DNA of 38,187 bases from a bacterium. Its GTDB lineage: Bacteria > UBA10199 > DSSB01. The translations under genes and the position numbers were made by a program. The DNA lies in the NCBI GenBank assembly GCA_035281585.1, contig DATEDP010000097.1:1-38187 (forward strand), in the 5' to 3' direction. Of this stretch, positions 1 to 11,060 are shown piece by piece. The notes beneath the pieces were generated by a model. The model did not search any database. It had not been told where the DNA came from and saw nothing but the letters and a program-made list of their open reading frames with translations. How positions within the stretch are numbered: the stretch's first letter is position 1; every line of letters begins with the position of its first letter.

Positions 1-2097
<2,097 letters not shown>

Positions 2098-2153
2098 GGC
2101 GACCTCAAAATTGGGCTTGCGTCGAATCTTGCGGCGTTGGCACTAACGAATCA

Positions 2154-3119
2154 ATGGCTAGTTTTCAAGAAGGACTTTCCGAGGCCTTGGCCCTCGCCTG
2201 GCGTCGGCGCGAGGCCGCGGTCCGAGACCAGGGTTTGGAGGCTTTTCGCCTGATCCATGGCCAAGCCGACGGCCTGGCCGGCCTCGAAATCGAGGCCTAT
2301 GGCGGCTCTTGGCTGGCGACGCTCGAATCGGAGAAGTGGCTGGGGGCCATGCCGGCTTTGGAAAGGGCTTTGTCCGAGCTCCAAGACCGGATCTTTCCCC
2401 GGCGCTCCGGCCGCGTTCATTTCGTGGCCAATCTGCCGGGCCGCCGCGAACCGCTGGGCTCGGCCGAGCCCGAAATTCTCGAGGTCGCCGAGGACGGCCT
2501 CCGCTTCGAGGTCGCCTTGGGCCGAGGCCCCCACTCCGGCCTCTTTCTCGATCAACGCGAAAATCGCCGAGAGGCTCGTCGCCTGAGCGAGGGCCGACGC
2601 TGCCTCAACCTCTTCTGCTACACCGGCAGCTTCAGCATTGCGGCGCTGGCCGGCGGCGCTGAGGAGGTGGTCTCGGTCGATCTCTCGAAAAAGGCCCTGG
2701 CCTGGCTCGACCGCAATCGTGAGCTCAACGGTTTCGCCGACCGACGCTGCCGCAACCGAGCCGAGGACGCCTGGGATTTTTTGGCCAAGGCCACCAAGCG
2801 CGGCGAGCGCTTCGACCTGATCCTGGTCGATCCACCCAGCTTCGGCCGGGGGCCCAAGCGGGCCTTCAACCTTGGACGGGATTTGGAGGCCTTGGTCGGC
2901 GGCGCCGCCGCCCTGCTTAGTCGCCAGGGTTGGCTTTTCCTCTCGATCAACTTGGAAGCGCTGAAGGCCGGCGAGTTTCGACGCCGGCTTAAATCCGCCC
3001 TCCAGGCTTCGGGCCTTGGAATCGCCAAGGAAATCCCCCTGCCCTTCGACTTTCCGACCGCGGGCGGAGCCGAGCCCCATTTAAAATCGGCTTGGTGCCG
3101 GGGATTCCCCCACTCTTAA
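2154..3119 (+). CDS. Class I SAM-dependent rRNA methyltransferase, RlmI/RlmK-like
   Basis: The product (321 residues) looks like a 23S rRNA methyltransferase of the RlmI/RlmK group. The SAM-binding fold is clear: LNLFCYTGSFSIAALAGGA is motif I, VVSVDLSKKALAWLDRN the acidic strand after it, and LILVDPPSFGRG the catalytic DPPSF motif IV. The segment GLFLDQRENRR just ahead of motif I is a signature of this group. RlmI is about 396 residues with an N-terminal PUA domain; here only about 140 residues precede the SAM fold and no PUA is obvious. I start at the ATG at 2154 because the 24 upstream in-frame codons (from 2082) read through the acnA start region and look non-coding. The target nucleotide cannot be decided from sequence. 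Confidence 0.82.
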   Translation: MASFQEGLSEALALAWRRREAAVRDQGLEAFRLIHGQADGLAGLEIEAYGGSWLATLESEKWLGAMPALERALSELQDRIFPRRSGRVHFVANLPGRREPLGSAEPEILEVAEDGLRFEVALGRGPHSGLFLDQRENRREARRLSEGRRCLNLFCYTGSFSIAALAGGAEEVVSVDLSKKALAWLDRNRELNGFADRRCRNRAEDAWDFLAKATKRGERFDLILVDPPSFGRGPKRAFNLGRDLEALVGGAAALLSRQGWLFLSINLEALKAGEFRRRLKSALQASGLGIAKEIPLPFDFPTAGGAEPHLKSAWCRGFPHS

Positions 3120-3170
3120 ATGCGAATCGCCCCGATGGCGCCCTTCGGGACAAAAAGTTTAGTTTGAGAG

Positions 3171-4691
3171 ATGGGCACCCTTTCGCTGTGGCGAGCGATT
3201 CAAAAGGAGCGGAACGCCTATCCCCGGCTGGACCGAGATATCGACGTGGACGTCGCCATCGTCGGCGCCGGCATCACCGGCATCACCGCGGCTCTCCAGC
3301 TGATCAAGGCCGGGAAGAAAGTCGCGATTCTCGAGGCCCTCCAAGTTGGAGGCGGCACCACCGGCGATTCGACCGGCAACCTCTACGTCGCGATTCAGCC
3401 CTACTACCATAAAATCCAATCGAAGCTCGGCGACCGAATCGCGCGGGCCGTGGCTTCCTCGCGGCGTTTCTCGATCGACTACATCGAATCGCTGGCCCGG
3501 GAGAAAGGGATCGACTGCTCCTTCCACCGCCGACCCTGGTACCTTTATTCGACGGATGAAAAAAACGACTCGATCGTCGAAAACGAAGTGAAGACGCTCC
3601 GGGAAATCGGTGAGTCGATCGATTGGGTCGATGCCTTTCCACTCCCCTTCAAGGTCAGCAAGGCCGCGAAGATGGAAAACCAGGCGCGTTTCAACCCCTT
3701 GAAGTATATTGCGATCCTGGCCGAGGATTTGGCGAATCAAGGCTGTCTCCTCTTCGAAAACACCCGTTTCCTGGCGAGCGAGGAGCAAGACGGCGGCTGC
3801 CTGGCGAGCTGCGAGGGCGGGAAAGTCCGAGCCGGCCACTTGATCCTCGCCACCCATATCCCCAAAGGAGTCCATATCCTCCAGACCTTGGCCGTCCCTT
3901 ACCGCAGCTACGCGGTGGCGGCGCGGTTGCAGGGCCCGCTTCCGCCCAACGCCAATTTTTGGGACACCGCCGAGCCGCACCACGCCACCAGCAGCCAAAG
4001 CAGCGGATCGGGCGATCCCGACTTGCTGGTGGTGGCCGACAGCCACCACAAGACCGGCCAAGCGCCGGCCAACGATCACCGGCGGATGTTCCAGCAGATC
4101 GAAGAATATCTGCGCCGAAATTATGAAGTCGCATCGATCGAATACCGCTGGTCGGCCCAGCACTACCAAAGCGCCGACGGTGTCCCTTACATCGGCCGGG
4201 CCGGCGAAGGCGCCGAGCATACCTACGTCGCCACCGGCTATTTCGCCGATGGCTTGGTCTATGGCACGGTCGCCGGCATCCTGCTGTCCGACCTCATCCT
4301 GGGAAACAAAAACCCCTGGGCCGAGGTTTACGATTCCACCCGCTTCACCCCGCTGGCTTCCTCCGAAAAATTTATCAAGGAGAACGCCAACACCCTGCTC
4401 CAATACCTCAAGGACCTGCCGCGAAACGTCGACGCCAAGCATTTTTCGGATATCGCGCCGGGCGAGGGCAAAACGCTGGAGCTCGAGGGAGAGAAAGTGG
4501 CGGCCTACCGGGACGAGGGCCGGCAGCTGCACGTGGTCTCGGCGGTCTGCACCCACCTTCAGTGCATCGTGAAATGGAATGACGCCGAAAGGACCTGGGA
4601 CTGCCCTTGCCACGGCAGCCGCTTTTCCTACGACGGCCGAGTCCTCGAAGGCCCGGCGATCCGGGACCTCGAGGAAAGGAGGATCCAATGA
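3171..4691 (+). CDS. FAD-dependent oxidoreductase with C-terminal Rieske [2Fe-2S] domain
   Basis: This 506-residue protein is a DadA/glycine-oxidase-like flavoenzyme fused to a Rieske domain. Near residue 28 is the Rossmann dinucleotide-binding motif VAIVGAGITGITAALQL, followed by GGTTGDSTGN, which contacts flavin in this family. A second FAD contact region is YVATGYFADGLVYGTVAG near residue 350. The last 90 residues carry the Rieske ligands as CTHLQC and CPCHGSRF (two Cys and two His), and the downstream G-x-V-L-E-G-P motif is intact. Such fusions probably pass electrons between the flavin and the iron-sulfur cluster; the substrate is unknown. The stop codon overlaps the start of the next gene (ATGA at 4688-4691), so the two are probably co-translated. 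The start at 3171 matches the family's usual N-terminus although no convincing ribosome-binding site precedes it. Confidence 0.9.
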   Translation: MGTLSLWRAIQKERNAYPRLDRDIDVDVAIVGAGITGITAALQLIKAGKKVAILEALQVGGGTTGDSTGNLYVAIQPYYHKIQSKLGDRIARAVASSRRFSIDYIESLAREKGIDCSFHRRPWYLYSTDEKNDSIVENEVKTLREIGESIDWVDAFPLPFKVSKAAKMENQARFNPLKYIAILAEDLANQGCLLFENTRFLASEEQDGGCLASCEGGKVRAGHLILATHIPKGVHILQTLAVPYRSYAVAARLQGPLPPNANFWDTAEPHHATSSQSSGSGDPDLLVVADSHHKTGQAPANDHRRMFQQIEEYLRRNYEVASIEYRWSAQHYQSADGVPYIGRAGEGAEHTYVATGYFADGLVYGTVAGILLSDLILGNKNPWAEVYDSTRFTPLASSEKFIKENANTLLQYLKDLPRNVDAKHFSDIAPGEGKTLELEGEKVAAYRDEGRQLHVVSAVCTHLQCIVKWNDAERTWDCPCHGSRFSYDGRVLEGPAIRDLEERRIQ

Positions 4692-5023
4692 TCCTCGCTT
4701 CGTTGGCCCTCTTCGCCCTGGCCGCGCTGCTCGGCGCGACGCTGCTCAGCTTCGTCTTGCGGGACAAGCCGACGCCCAAGGGGCTGCTCTTCCTGCACGG
4801 CGGAATGGCCGCGGCCGGCTTGCTGCTCTTGATCGTCTACACCTTCGGCGCCGCGCCCAAGCCCTACGAAAGCCTGGTCCTCTTTCTCTTGGCCGCTTCG
4901 GGCGGATTCTTTATGGGGATTCGGGACTTGCTCGGCAAGAAGGTTCCGAAATGGCTGGCGGTCGGGCACGGCTTGCTGGCTCTCGCCGGATTCGGCTTCC
5001 TCTTATTCCACGCTTTCCACTGA
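4688..5023 (+). CDS. Small integral membrane protein, unknown function
   Basis: This gene encodes 111 residues that are almost entirely hydrophobic. Four likely membrane helices are visible: ILASLALFALAALLGATLL, the stretch around GLLFLHGGMAAAGLLLLIVY, SLVLFLLAASGGFFMGIR and AVGHGLLALAGFGFLLFHAF. Charged residues sit in the loops (RDKPTPKG, KKVPKW). The start is fixed by a strong AGGAGG ribosome-binding site at 4678-4683 and by the ATGA overlap with the Rieske gene stop; a longer in-frame reading from 4607 would lie inside that gene and is rejected. Translational coupling suggests it works with the flavin/Rieske enzyme, perhaps at the membrane, but that is inference. It ends 1 bp before the stop of the convergent giant gene. 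Confidence 0.85.
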   Translation: MILASLALFALAALLGATLLSFVLRDKPTPKGLLFLHGGMAAAGLLLLIVYTFGAAPKPYESLVLFLLAASGGFFMGIRDLLGKKVPKWLAVGHGLLALAGFGFLLFHAFH

Positions 5024-5024
5024 A

Positions 5025-8000
5025 TCAATTCCGACTATCGAAGAGCGAGCGGACTCCGTAAGGCATCTCCGACATCAAAGCGGCGTAATCGCCCTCGGCG
5101 ACGAGGACCGGAATCCCGAACTCGGCATTCATCGCCTCGAGCGTTTGCTTTTGCTTTTGATACTCGCTGCTGAGCAAGCGGGCCAGCCGGCGGGCGGCGA
5201 AAATCACCTCGATCTGCCGGGGTTGGCCCTGGGCGTCGAGCACCACGTCGATCTTGGACAGGCCCAGCGAATGGATCACCCAATTGCGGAAACGGTTGGC
5301 TTCGACCTTGAACAGTGGAGTCTCACCGTACTTCATCGGATTGCCCATCCGCCAATACGCCTGGGACTTCTGAAAATAGAGCCGCAAATCGACCTGCGAG
5401 GGCAGGATGTTCAGGGTGTTGGTGCTGATCGAGGCGTTTTCCAGAATGATCGTGTTGACGTGGCCGGACTGCTCCCACCCCATCTTGCGGCCGCCGCGGC
5501 CGAGGTAAAGCTCGGGATGGGTGTGAAGGGCGAAGAAGTCGTCGCGATGCTGGGGCTCGACGTTGCCCAAATTCCCGAGCGAGAGCGTGGAACGGAGGGA
5601 ATCGTGGCGAATCTCATAGGTGACTCCGACCTCGCGGAACATGCCGGCCTGCCCCATCCAGGTCGACACCTGGAAGGCCGTCGCCGGAGCCAGGTCGCGG
5701 CGCCGGAAGGGCCCGAAATAATTCGCCAGCAGCAGGGCCTTTTCCTCGGGCCGGGCCTTGCGCAACATCCGTTGAGCCTGGGGCGTGGCCCGATCGAAAT
5801 GATCGCGGAGGATTTGCTGGCCGCCGAGAAAATTGCCGGTGTGACGGCCGTCGAGGTGCTTCTTGACCAAGCGATTCAGCTCTTGGCGCTCATGATGCGA
5901 GGCCACCCCCAGCACCGGGCGGAGAGCGCCGAAATTCAGGACATGGCGGGCCAGGCGATAGCGGGCTTCGCGATTGCTGCGATCCACCTTCTCGCCGGTC
6001 CAAGGATCCATCCGGGCCTCCATTGGGAGCGGGAAAAGCCGCTCGGCCGCATGGGTGACGTCGGCTTGGTAGAGCATCACCGAGCCGCGCAGCCCGTCGT
6101 TGCTCGGCAGAATTTCCACCGGCTGACCTCGCTCCAACACTTGGTAGACCAATTCTTCCAGCCGGCCGGGCGGGTATTTGGGAAGCTCCTCGCGAAGGAC
6201 TTGGGAGGTTCGGATGCGGCGATAAATCTCCTGCAGGCCCTCGTGCAGCCGCAGGTAATCGGCCTGCATCGAAGAGTCCCGGGCCCGAAGCGGCTGGCCT
6301 TCGTCGCGGAAGCGCATCGCCGCCCAGTAATTGTCGCGCTCGAAAATATCGCGGACTCTTTGGCGAATGCCGGCGGTGTATGGCAAGTCTTGGACGGCGC
6401 CGCTTTGCCGGGTCGCCACCTCGTTCATGCTGAGGGTGATGGCCGGGATCGACTTGCCTTCGATCTCGAGGAAGGGCGAGCTGCGGAGGATGTTGACGGC
6501 TTCCAGCACCGACTCGGCCCGGCGGAGCTCGGCCTGGAGCTTCTCGATCGCCCGGTTGGTATGGAGGGACCGCTCGACCGGCGACCAGCGGGGATTGAGG
6601 GCCGCCGGCTTCAGCTTGACCGCCAGCTCGTCGAGACCCTCGCGCTCGCCTTTTCTCAGCTCGGCGTGGATCAGGGCTTCCATTTTTCCCTGCAAGCCCA
6701 GCTCGACCGGCAGTCCATGGAGCAGCTCCCCGCCTGCCCACACTCGCCGAACATGGCCGGCGGCCTCATTTTGGCCCTCGGCTTGAAATCCTCCGACCAG
6801 GGCCTCGAGGTCGCCGGCGGCATCGATCCGGGCACCCAGCCTCAATTGCTGGCGAACATTGAGGTCACCGAGTAACCGGAACATCGGGGAAAAACGGGGA
6901 TGAGCGATTTTGAGGCTCCTCATCCCCAGCGCGAGGCTGTCACCCTCCTGAATCGGCATCCGAGTTTGAACCGCCAGCGGCTGGCGGTTGAAAATCAGCG
7001 GCTCTTCCTGGAGGTTAATGATGCGGCAATGATTGGCCGGAATACTGCTAGCCGGCGGGGCAACCGAAGGCCGCCGATCGATCAAGTACATACCGGCCTG
7101 ATCCATCCCGACCAGGACCCGATGAGCCTCATCGCCGAAAAGCAGGCCATCCAGCGAAGTCTCGCGTCCCGGAAGAATTCGGAAATCGAAACGAGCCCCG
7201 CCTTGGTGCAGGTCGAAAAGGCGCAGCTCCGGAATGTTGGGGCGGAACAAGCCGCTGCGGGCCCCGGCCGCTCGAGGATCGGGCAGGCCCGGAGCGTCCA
7301 TCGCCCCGAGCCGCATCTTGGTTTCGCCCAAGCTCGATTGGAGCCGGCCCCGGGTCAGCCGGTTGGCCAGGCTGAAACCGAGGATGGCTTGGAGGTAGGC
7401 CACCGTCGAGTCGAAGAAGTCGCCCATGAAACCCTGACCGGTGATCGGCGCCAGCTCGAAGAGCCGGCTGCCCGAGCCGGCGATTTGCATCGCTGCGATG
7501 CCGCCGAAATGATGGAAGAGGCCGGTGGTGAAGCGGCCCAGTGAGGTCAAGGCCGGCGCACCAAGGCCGGCCTCGGGAACCCAAGGATCGCTCAGCATCA
7601 GCCGGCCGGTCGGAGTCGCGGCCGCCAAATCCGGCGTAAAAGGCTCGAGCCCTTGGCGGCCGCCGAAACGGACCTCGCGGCCACCCAGCTTGAAGTTCAG
7701 CTTGCCTTCGGCCAAGCGGCTGCCCATCCAGGTGCCGCCGGCGTGAGCGCTGCGCATCGCGCCGAAGAGCAGCGCCGAGGAAAGGATTTCATCGCCGGCG
7801 CCGCGCCAGGCGGTTGGCCCGCCATTCCCCAGCCGCTCGTAGCCGCGGTGAATCCCGGTGAAGGCCAAGGACTCGCCGAACATCCCGCCAACCGAGGCGA
7901 GGAATTTGGCCCCGCCGCCGAGCCGGGATATCCGGCCGGTGTCGTAGAGCCACCGGGCGATTCTCAAGCCGGTCGCTTCGACAGCCACCCCGCCGAAGGG

Positions 8001-9527
8001 CGCCGCCATCATCCCGACCAGCATCGAAGTCTTGGTCAATTCGCGATGGAAGTGCTTGAGGGTGAATTCGAGCTTGGATCCGAAGCTGCCGCGGCCTTCG
8101 GCGAGCTCGATCAAGCGCTGGGCCCGTCCCTTGAGGGTCGAAGCGAGTAGTCGGCCGGCAATGGCCAGGGCGGTTCCGGCGTAACCGCGGTCGAAGAGCC
8201 GCTCGGCCAAGTGGAGGAGGCCTTGCTGGCGGAGCTCGGGGTCGCCTTCCTGAGCCAGGGCGCTCAACTCGCCGAAGGTGCTGAGCCGCTGCAACTCTCG
8301 CTGCATCGCCTTTTCACCCGGGTTCAACTCGAGCCGGGCCAGGAGGCTCGGCAGGCCGGCGCGGTCGCCCCTCTCCAAGCTCGATTTCCATTTCTCGAAC
8401 AGCGAAACCAGGTGGGATGGGTCGGTGTCGACGTCGACTTTCCTCCCGAAGCTGAGCAGGCCCAAGGCTTGGTCGGCCCGTTTGGCGAGGTTCTCGCCGG
8501 CCAGCACCTGGAGCAGCTCGAGGATTTCACGTTGAAAGGGGACGGTCTCCGCCGAGACCCGGCGCCGGTCCTTGAAAACACTCTCGCCGGCCGGCCCCTT
8601 CACCGCCGCCGCCAGGAGCGGCGTCAAATCCCGCGGGTGGGGCTTCGCTTGCGGGACAAGGTGGGGATAAAGGTTTTCGGCGAAGGCCCTGGTCGCATCC
8701 GGGTCCGGCTCGGGCTGCCGCTTCAAGCTTTCGAGGATGACCGGGTAATTGGGGTCGGCGGCCTCGGCCGACTCCAAGGACCATTCGCGGGAAAAATCGC
8801 TCAGCTTGCCGTCCTCGAGGAGGAAGCGGTCCTTCAGCCAAATGCGGCCGTTGGCGCCGTCACCGTCGGTGTCGGCCGCCAAATTGAAGACCAGCTCGAC
8901 CTTGCCGTCGGAACGGCGCAGGACCTGGTAGTGGTTTTCCTTCTCGCCCTTAAGCCGCAGCTTCAGATCCTCCAGCCCCTGACGTTGGCCGGCTTCCTTG
9001 ATGAGGACGTGAAGCTGGTCGAGATGGCGATCCTCCTTGGAGAAGGCCGTTCGGAATTTTTCGAGGGTTTGGCCACGCTCGTCGACCAAGGGCAAGGCAT
9101 AGGTCCGGGCGACGCCGAGAGCGAAGTCCAGGATCTTGGGATCGTTGAGCTTGGGCGGAGGCCGGAGGGTTGCTCGATATTTCGCCAGCCAAGTTTGCCA
9201 AGCCGGGGCCGAGTTGCCGGCCAGCTCGAAGCTCCGCTGATAGGCTTTCAGGACTTTTTGAGTGGGATCGAAAAGAAAGCGGTCCTTGAGGTAGATCCGC
9301 CCGTCGGCCGCTTGGTCATTGCTGTCGAAGGGAAGGACTAGGGTGATCTCGACGTCGCCATTGGGCCGGACCTCGGCCTCGGTCCGGGCCTCGGGATCGC
9401 GGGCCTTGAGGACCAAGGGACTTCGTTTTTGGGCGTAAAGATCGAGAGCCGCCGAATAGAAACCTTCATGCTCCGGAAGCAGCTTCCGGGTTTCGGGCGT
9501 AAGACGTTGGGTGACCTTTCCGGCCAA
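5025..9527 (-). CDS. Giant multidomain protein (1500 aa): N-terminal repeats, FHA-like segment, C-terminal HTHP motif
   Basis: I do not recognise this 1500-residue protein as a named family. Two copies of a ~50-residue unit occur at about residues 53-102 and 203-252, sharing the core ADGRIYLKDRFLF / ANGRIWLKDRFLL. Residues ~280-490 look helical. Residues ~500-720 are glycine/alanine-rich and hydrophobic (SMLVGMMAAPFGGVAVEA, EILSSALLFGAMRSAHAG). Residues ~776-876 resemble a forkhead-associated fold (LLFGDEAHRVLVGMD, then ANHCRIINLQEEPLIFN, then EGDSLALG). Near residue 1335 is FALHTHPELYLGRGG, and about 35 residues on is LPSQVD, together reminiscent of a JAMM-type HxHP...SxxD metal site with a long insert. 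There is no signal peptide. The start is a TTG at 9527 preceded by AGGGG; an in-frame stop lies at 9558-9560. It converges on the small membrane gene with a 1-bp gap. Confidence 0.8.
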   Translation of the reverse strand: MAGKVTQRLTPETRKLLPEHEGFYSAALDLYAQKRSPLVLKARDPEARTEAEVRPNGDVEITLVLPFDSNDQAADGRIYLKDRFLFDPTQKVLKAYQRSFELAGNSAPAWQTWLAKYRATLRPPPKLNDPKILDFALGVARTYALPLVDERGQTLEKFRTAFSKEDRHLDQLHVLIKEAGQRQGLEDLKLRLKGEKENHYQVLRRSDGKVELVFNLAADTDGDGANGRIWLKDRFLLEDGKLSDFSREWSLESAEAADPNYPVILESLKRQPEPDPDATRAFAENLYPHLVPQAKPHPRDLTPLLAAAVKGPAGESVFKDRRRVSAETVPFQREILELLQVLAGENLAKRADQALGLLSFGRKVDVDTDPSHLVSLFEKWKSSLERGDRAGLPSLLARLELNPGEKAMQRELQRLSTFGELSALAQEGDPELRQQGLLHLAERLFDRGYAGTALAIAGRLLASTLKGRAQRLIELAEGRGSFGSKLEFTLKHFHRELTKTSMLVGMMAAPFGGVAVEATGLRIARWLYDTGRISRLGGGAKFLASVGGMFGESLAFTGIHRGYERLGNGGPTAWRGAGDEILSSALLFGAMRSAHAGGTWMGSRLAEGKLNFKLGGREVRFGGRQGLEPFTPDLAAATPTGRLMLSDPWVPEAGLGAPALTSLGRFTTGLFHHFGGIAAMQIAGSGSRLFELAPITGQGFMGDFFDSTVAYLQAILGFSLANRLTRGRLQSSLGETKMRLGAMDAPGLPDPRAAGARSGLFRPNIPELRLFDLHQGGARFDFRILPGRETSLDGLLFGDEAHRVLVGMDQAGMYLIDRRPSVAPPASSIPANHCRIINLQEEPLIFNRQPLAVQTRMPIQEGDSLALGMRSLKIAHPRFSPMFRLLGDLNVRQQLRLGARIDAAGDLEALVGGFQAEGQNEAAGHVRRVWAGGELLHGLPVELGLQGKMEALIHAELRKGEREGLDELAVKLKPAALNPRWSPVERSLHTNRAIEKLQAELRRAESVLEAVNILRSSPFLEIEGKSIPAITLSMNEVATRQSGAVQDLPYTAGIRQRVRDIFERDNYWAAMRFRDEGQPLRARDSSMQADYLRLHEGLQEIYRRIRTSQVLREELPKYPPGRLEELVYQVLERGQPVEILPSNDGLRGSVMLYQADVTHAAERLFPLPMEARMDPWTGEKVDRSNREARYRLARHVLNFGALRPVLGVASHHERQELNRLVKKHLDGRHTGNFLGGQQILRDHFDRATPQAQRMLRKARPEEKALLLANYFGPFRRRDLAPATAFQVSTWMGQAGMFREVGVTYEIRHDSLRSTLSLGNLGNVEPQHRDDFFALHTHPELYLGRGGRKMGWEQSGHVNTIILENASISTNTLNILPSQVDLRLYFQKSQAYWRMGNPMKYGETPLFKVEANRFRNWVIHSLGLSKIDVVLDAQGQPRQIEVIFAARRLARLLSSEYQKQKQTLEAMNAEFGIPVLVAEGDYAALMSEMPYGVRSLFDSRN

Positions 9528-9624
9528 GGCTGTGCCCCTTTGCAGGCGAAGAAATACCTAAAACTATCCGGGTTTGGCGAACCGAGCCCTTATCGCCGGG
9601 AGCCGGGAAAGGTTGTCAGTGGCC

Positions 9625-9876
9625 CTAAGCCATCGGGAAAACGTGATCGACTTTGTGAAGAGGCAGGAAAATCGCCCGATGCGGCGCGGGAACCTTTTGC
9701 TGCTTTTCGTTGAACAGCTCGCCCAGCTCGAGCTGGAAGCCGGCCTCGCTGGCCGCCGCGACTTGGGCGTGGATCTTGACCACCGCCTCGGTCCGGCTCT
9801 TGCCCGAATCGCCTTCGGGAACATGGATGAGGATGGGAGTGTTGAGCACCACTTCGACTTTTTTGCCTTGAAACAT
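9625..9876 (-). CDS. Small conserved-looking protein of unknown function (83 aa)
   Basis: The 83-residue product starts MFQGKKVEVVLNTPILIHV and contains charged, soluble sequence with no membrane helix or signal peptide. The pattern of alternating hydrophobic residues in the first third and again at IHAQVAAASEAGFQLELG suggests a small alpha/beta fold. It lies 17 bp downstream of dgt on the same strand, so it is probably the last gene of the que-dgt transcript. A competing 86-codon reading in another minus-strand frame (9564-9824) has poor composition (Arg/Ser/Pro-rich) and is a shadow. I cannot assign a function. Confidence 0.62.
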   Translation of the reverse strand: MFQGKKVEVVLNTPILIHVPEGDSGKSRTEAVVKIHAQVAAASEAGFQLELGELFNEKQQKVPAPHRAIFLPLHKVDHVFPMA

Positions 9877-9893
9877 AAGCTGCCTTTTAAAAA

Positions 9894-11051
9894 TTAGACG
9901 CGGGCGTGAGGATCGAACAATTTTTGGTGCTCGTCCAGCGCAAAGCGGTCGGTCATCCCGGCGACGTAGTCGCAGATCGCCCGCAGCGGATCGGCGCTGC
10001 CGGCCCGGGTGAAGATCCAGGGCGGAAGGATCTTGGGATTGTTGGTGTAGGCCCGAAACAGATCGCGCAGGATCCTTTCGGCCTTGTCGGCCATCCGCTC
10101 GACCCGGTAATGGCGGTAGAGGTTCTTGAAGAGGAACTTCTTCAGCTCGGCGTTCTTGACCCGGATGTCCTCGCTGTAGCCGACGATCGGCTTGGCGGCC
10201 TGGCGCACGTCCTCGAGCGAGGCGATCTTTTGCTGCTCGAGGGCCGCCATCGTCTGCTCGACCAAGTCGGTGACCAGCAGATTGAGCAAGCGGCGGACCG
10301 TCTCATGGACTTTCACCTTGAAGGAAGCTTCGCTCAGCTCCTTCTCGACCTTCTCGAAAATCTGCTGCCAAATCTTGACCTCGCGAAGCTGCTCGACGCT
10401 GATCATCCCGCTGCGCAGCCCGTCGTCGAGATCGTGGTTGTTGTAGGCGATCTCATCGCCGAAATTGGCGATCTGGGCCTCGAGGCTGGGGTGGCCCTCG
10501 CGGTGGAAGCCGCGGCCGTCGGGCAGATCGTAGTCGGTGAAATGCTTGGAGATCCCCTCCAGGACCTCGTAGCTCAAGTTCAAGCCGGGGAATTGGGCAT
10601 AGCGGTCCTCCAGGACCGTGACGATGCGCAGCGATTGGCGGTTGTGCTCGAAGCCGCCCTTGTCCTTCATCAGCTCGTTCATCACGTCTTGGCCGGAATG
10701 GCCGAAGGGCGGATGGCCCAAGTCGTGGGCCAGGCAGATCGCCTCCGAGAGATCCTCGTTGAGCCGCAGCATCCGGGCGATGCTCCGCGAGATCTGAGCC
10801 ACCTCCAAGCTATGGGTCAGCCGGGTCCGGTAATGATCGCCCTCGTGGTTGACGAAGACCTGAGTCTTGTACTCGAGGCGGCGGAAGGCCTTGCTGTGGA
10901 CGATGCGGTCGCGGTCGCGTTGGAAGCGGGTCCGGTAGGGATGCTCTTCCTGGGGATATTCCCGGCCCGAGGACTGGGCGCTGAGGCAGGCATAGGGCGC
11001 GAGGCTCCGCGCTTCCAGGGCTTCCAATTCTTCGCGGGTCTGCAAGGGCAT
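9894..11051 (-). CDS. dgt: dGTP triphosphohydrolase, HD superfamily
   Basis: The enzyme (385 residues) hydrolyses dGTP or other dNTPs to the nucleoside and tripolyphosphate, adjusting the nucleotide pool. The HD-domain metal ligands are visible in RTRLTHSLEVAQISRSIAR, then CLAHDLGHPPFGHSG, then the later Asp in FGDEIAYNNHDLDDG. FRRLEYKTQVF and GFEHNRQSLRIV are diagnostic of the Dgt family. I start at the ATG at 11051: the minus-strand sequence has AGGAGG five bases before it, whereas the in-frame GTG at 11057 touches that ribosome-binding site and cannot use it. The gene follows queE with a 9-bp gap, which places a purine-nucleotide enzyme in the same transcript as a pathway that consumes GTP-derived precursors. 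Confidence 0.93.
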   Translation of the reverse strand: MPLQTREELEALEARSLAPYACLSAQSSGREYPQEEHPYRTRFQRDRDRIVHSKAFRRLEYKTQVFVNHEGDHYRTRLTHSLEVAQISRSIARMLRLNEDLSEAICLAHDLGHPPFGHSGQDVMNELMKDKGGFEHNRQSLRIVTVLEDRYAQFPGLNLSYEVLEGISKHFTDYDLPDGRGFHREGHPSLEAQIANFGDEIAYNNHDLDDGLRSGMISVEQLREVKIWQQIFEKVEKELSEASFKVKVHETVRRLLNLLVTDLVEQTMAALEQQKIASLEDVRQAAKPIVGYSEDIRVKNAELKKFLFKNLYRHYRVERMADKAERILRDLFRAYTNNPKILPPWIFTRAGSADPLRAICDYVAGMTDRFALDEHQKLFDPHARV

Positions 11052-11060
11052 GGGCACCTC

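Noticed and set aside
5145-6875. 576-codon plus-strand frame opposite the giant gene
   Set aside because: Shadow of the 1500-residue frame; no motif, low-complexity Leu/Gly/His composition.
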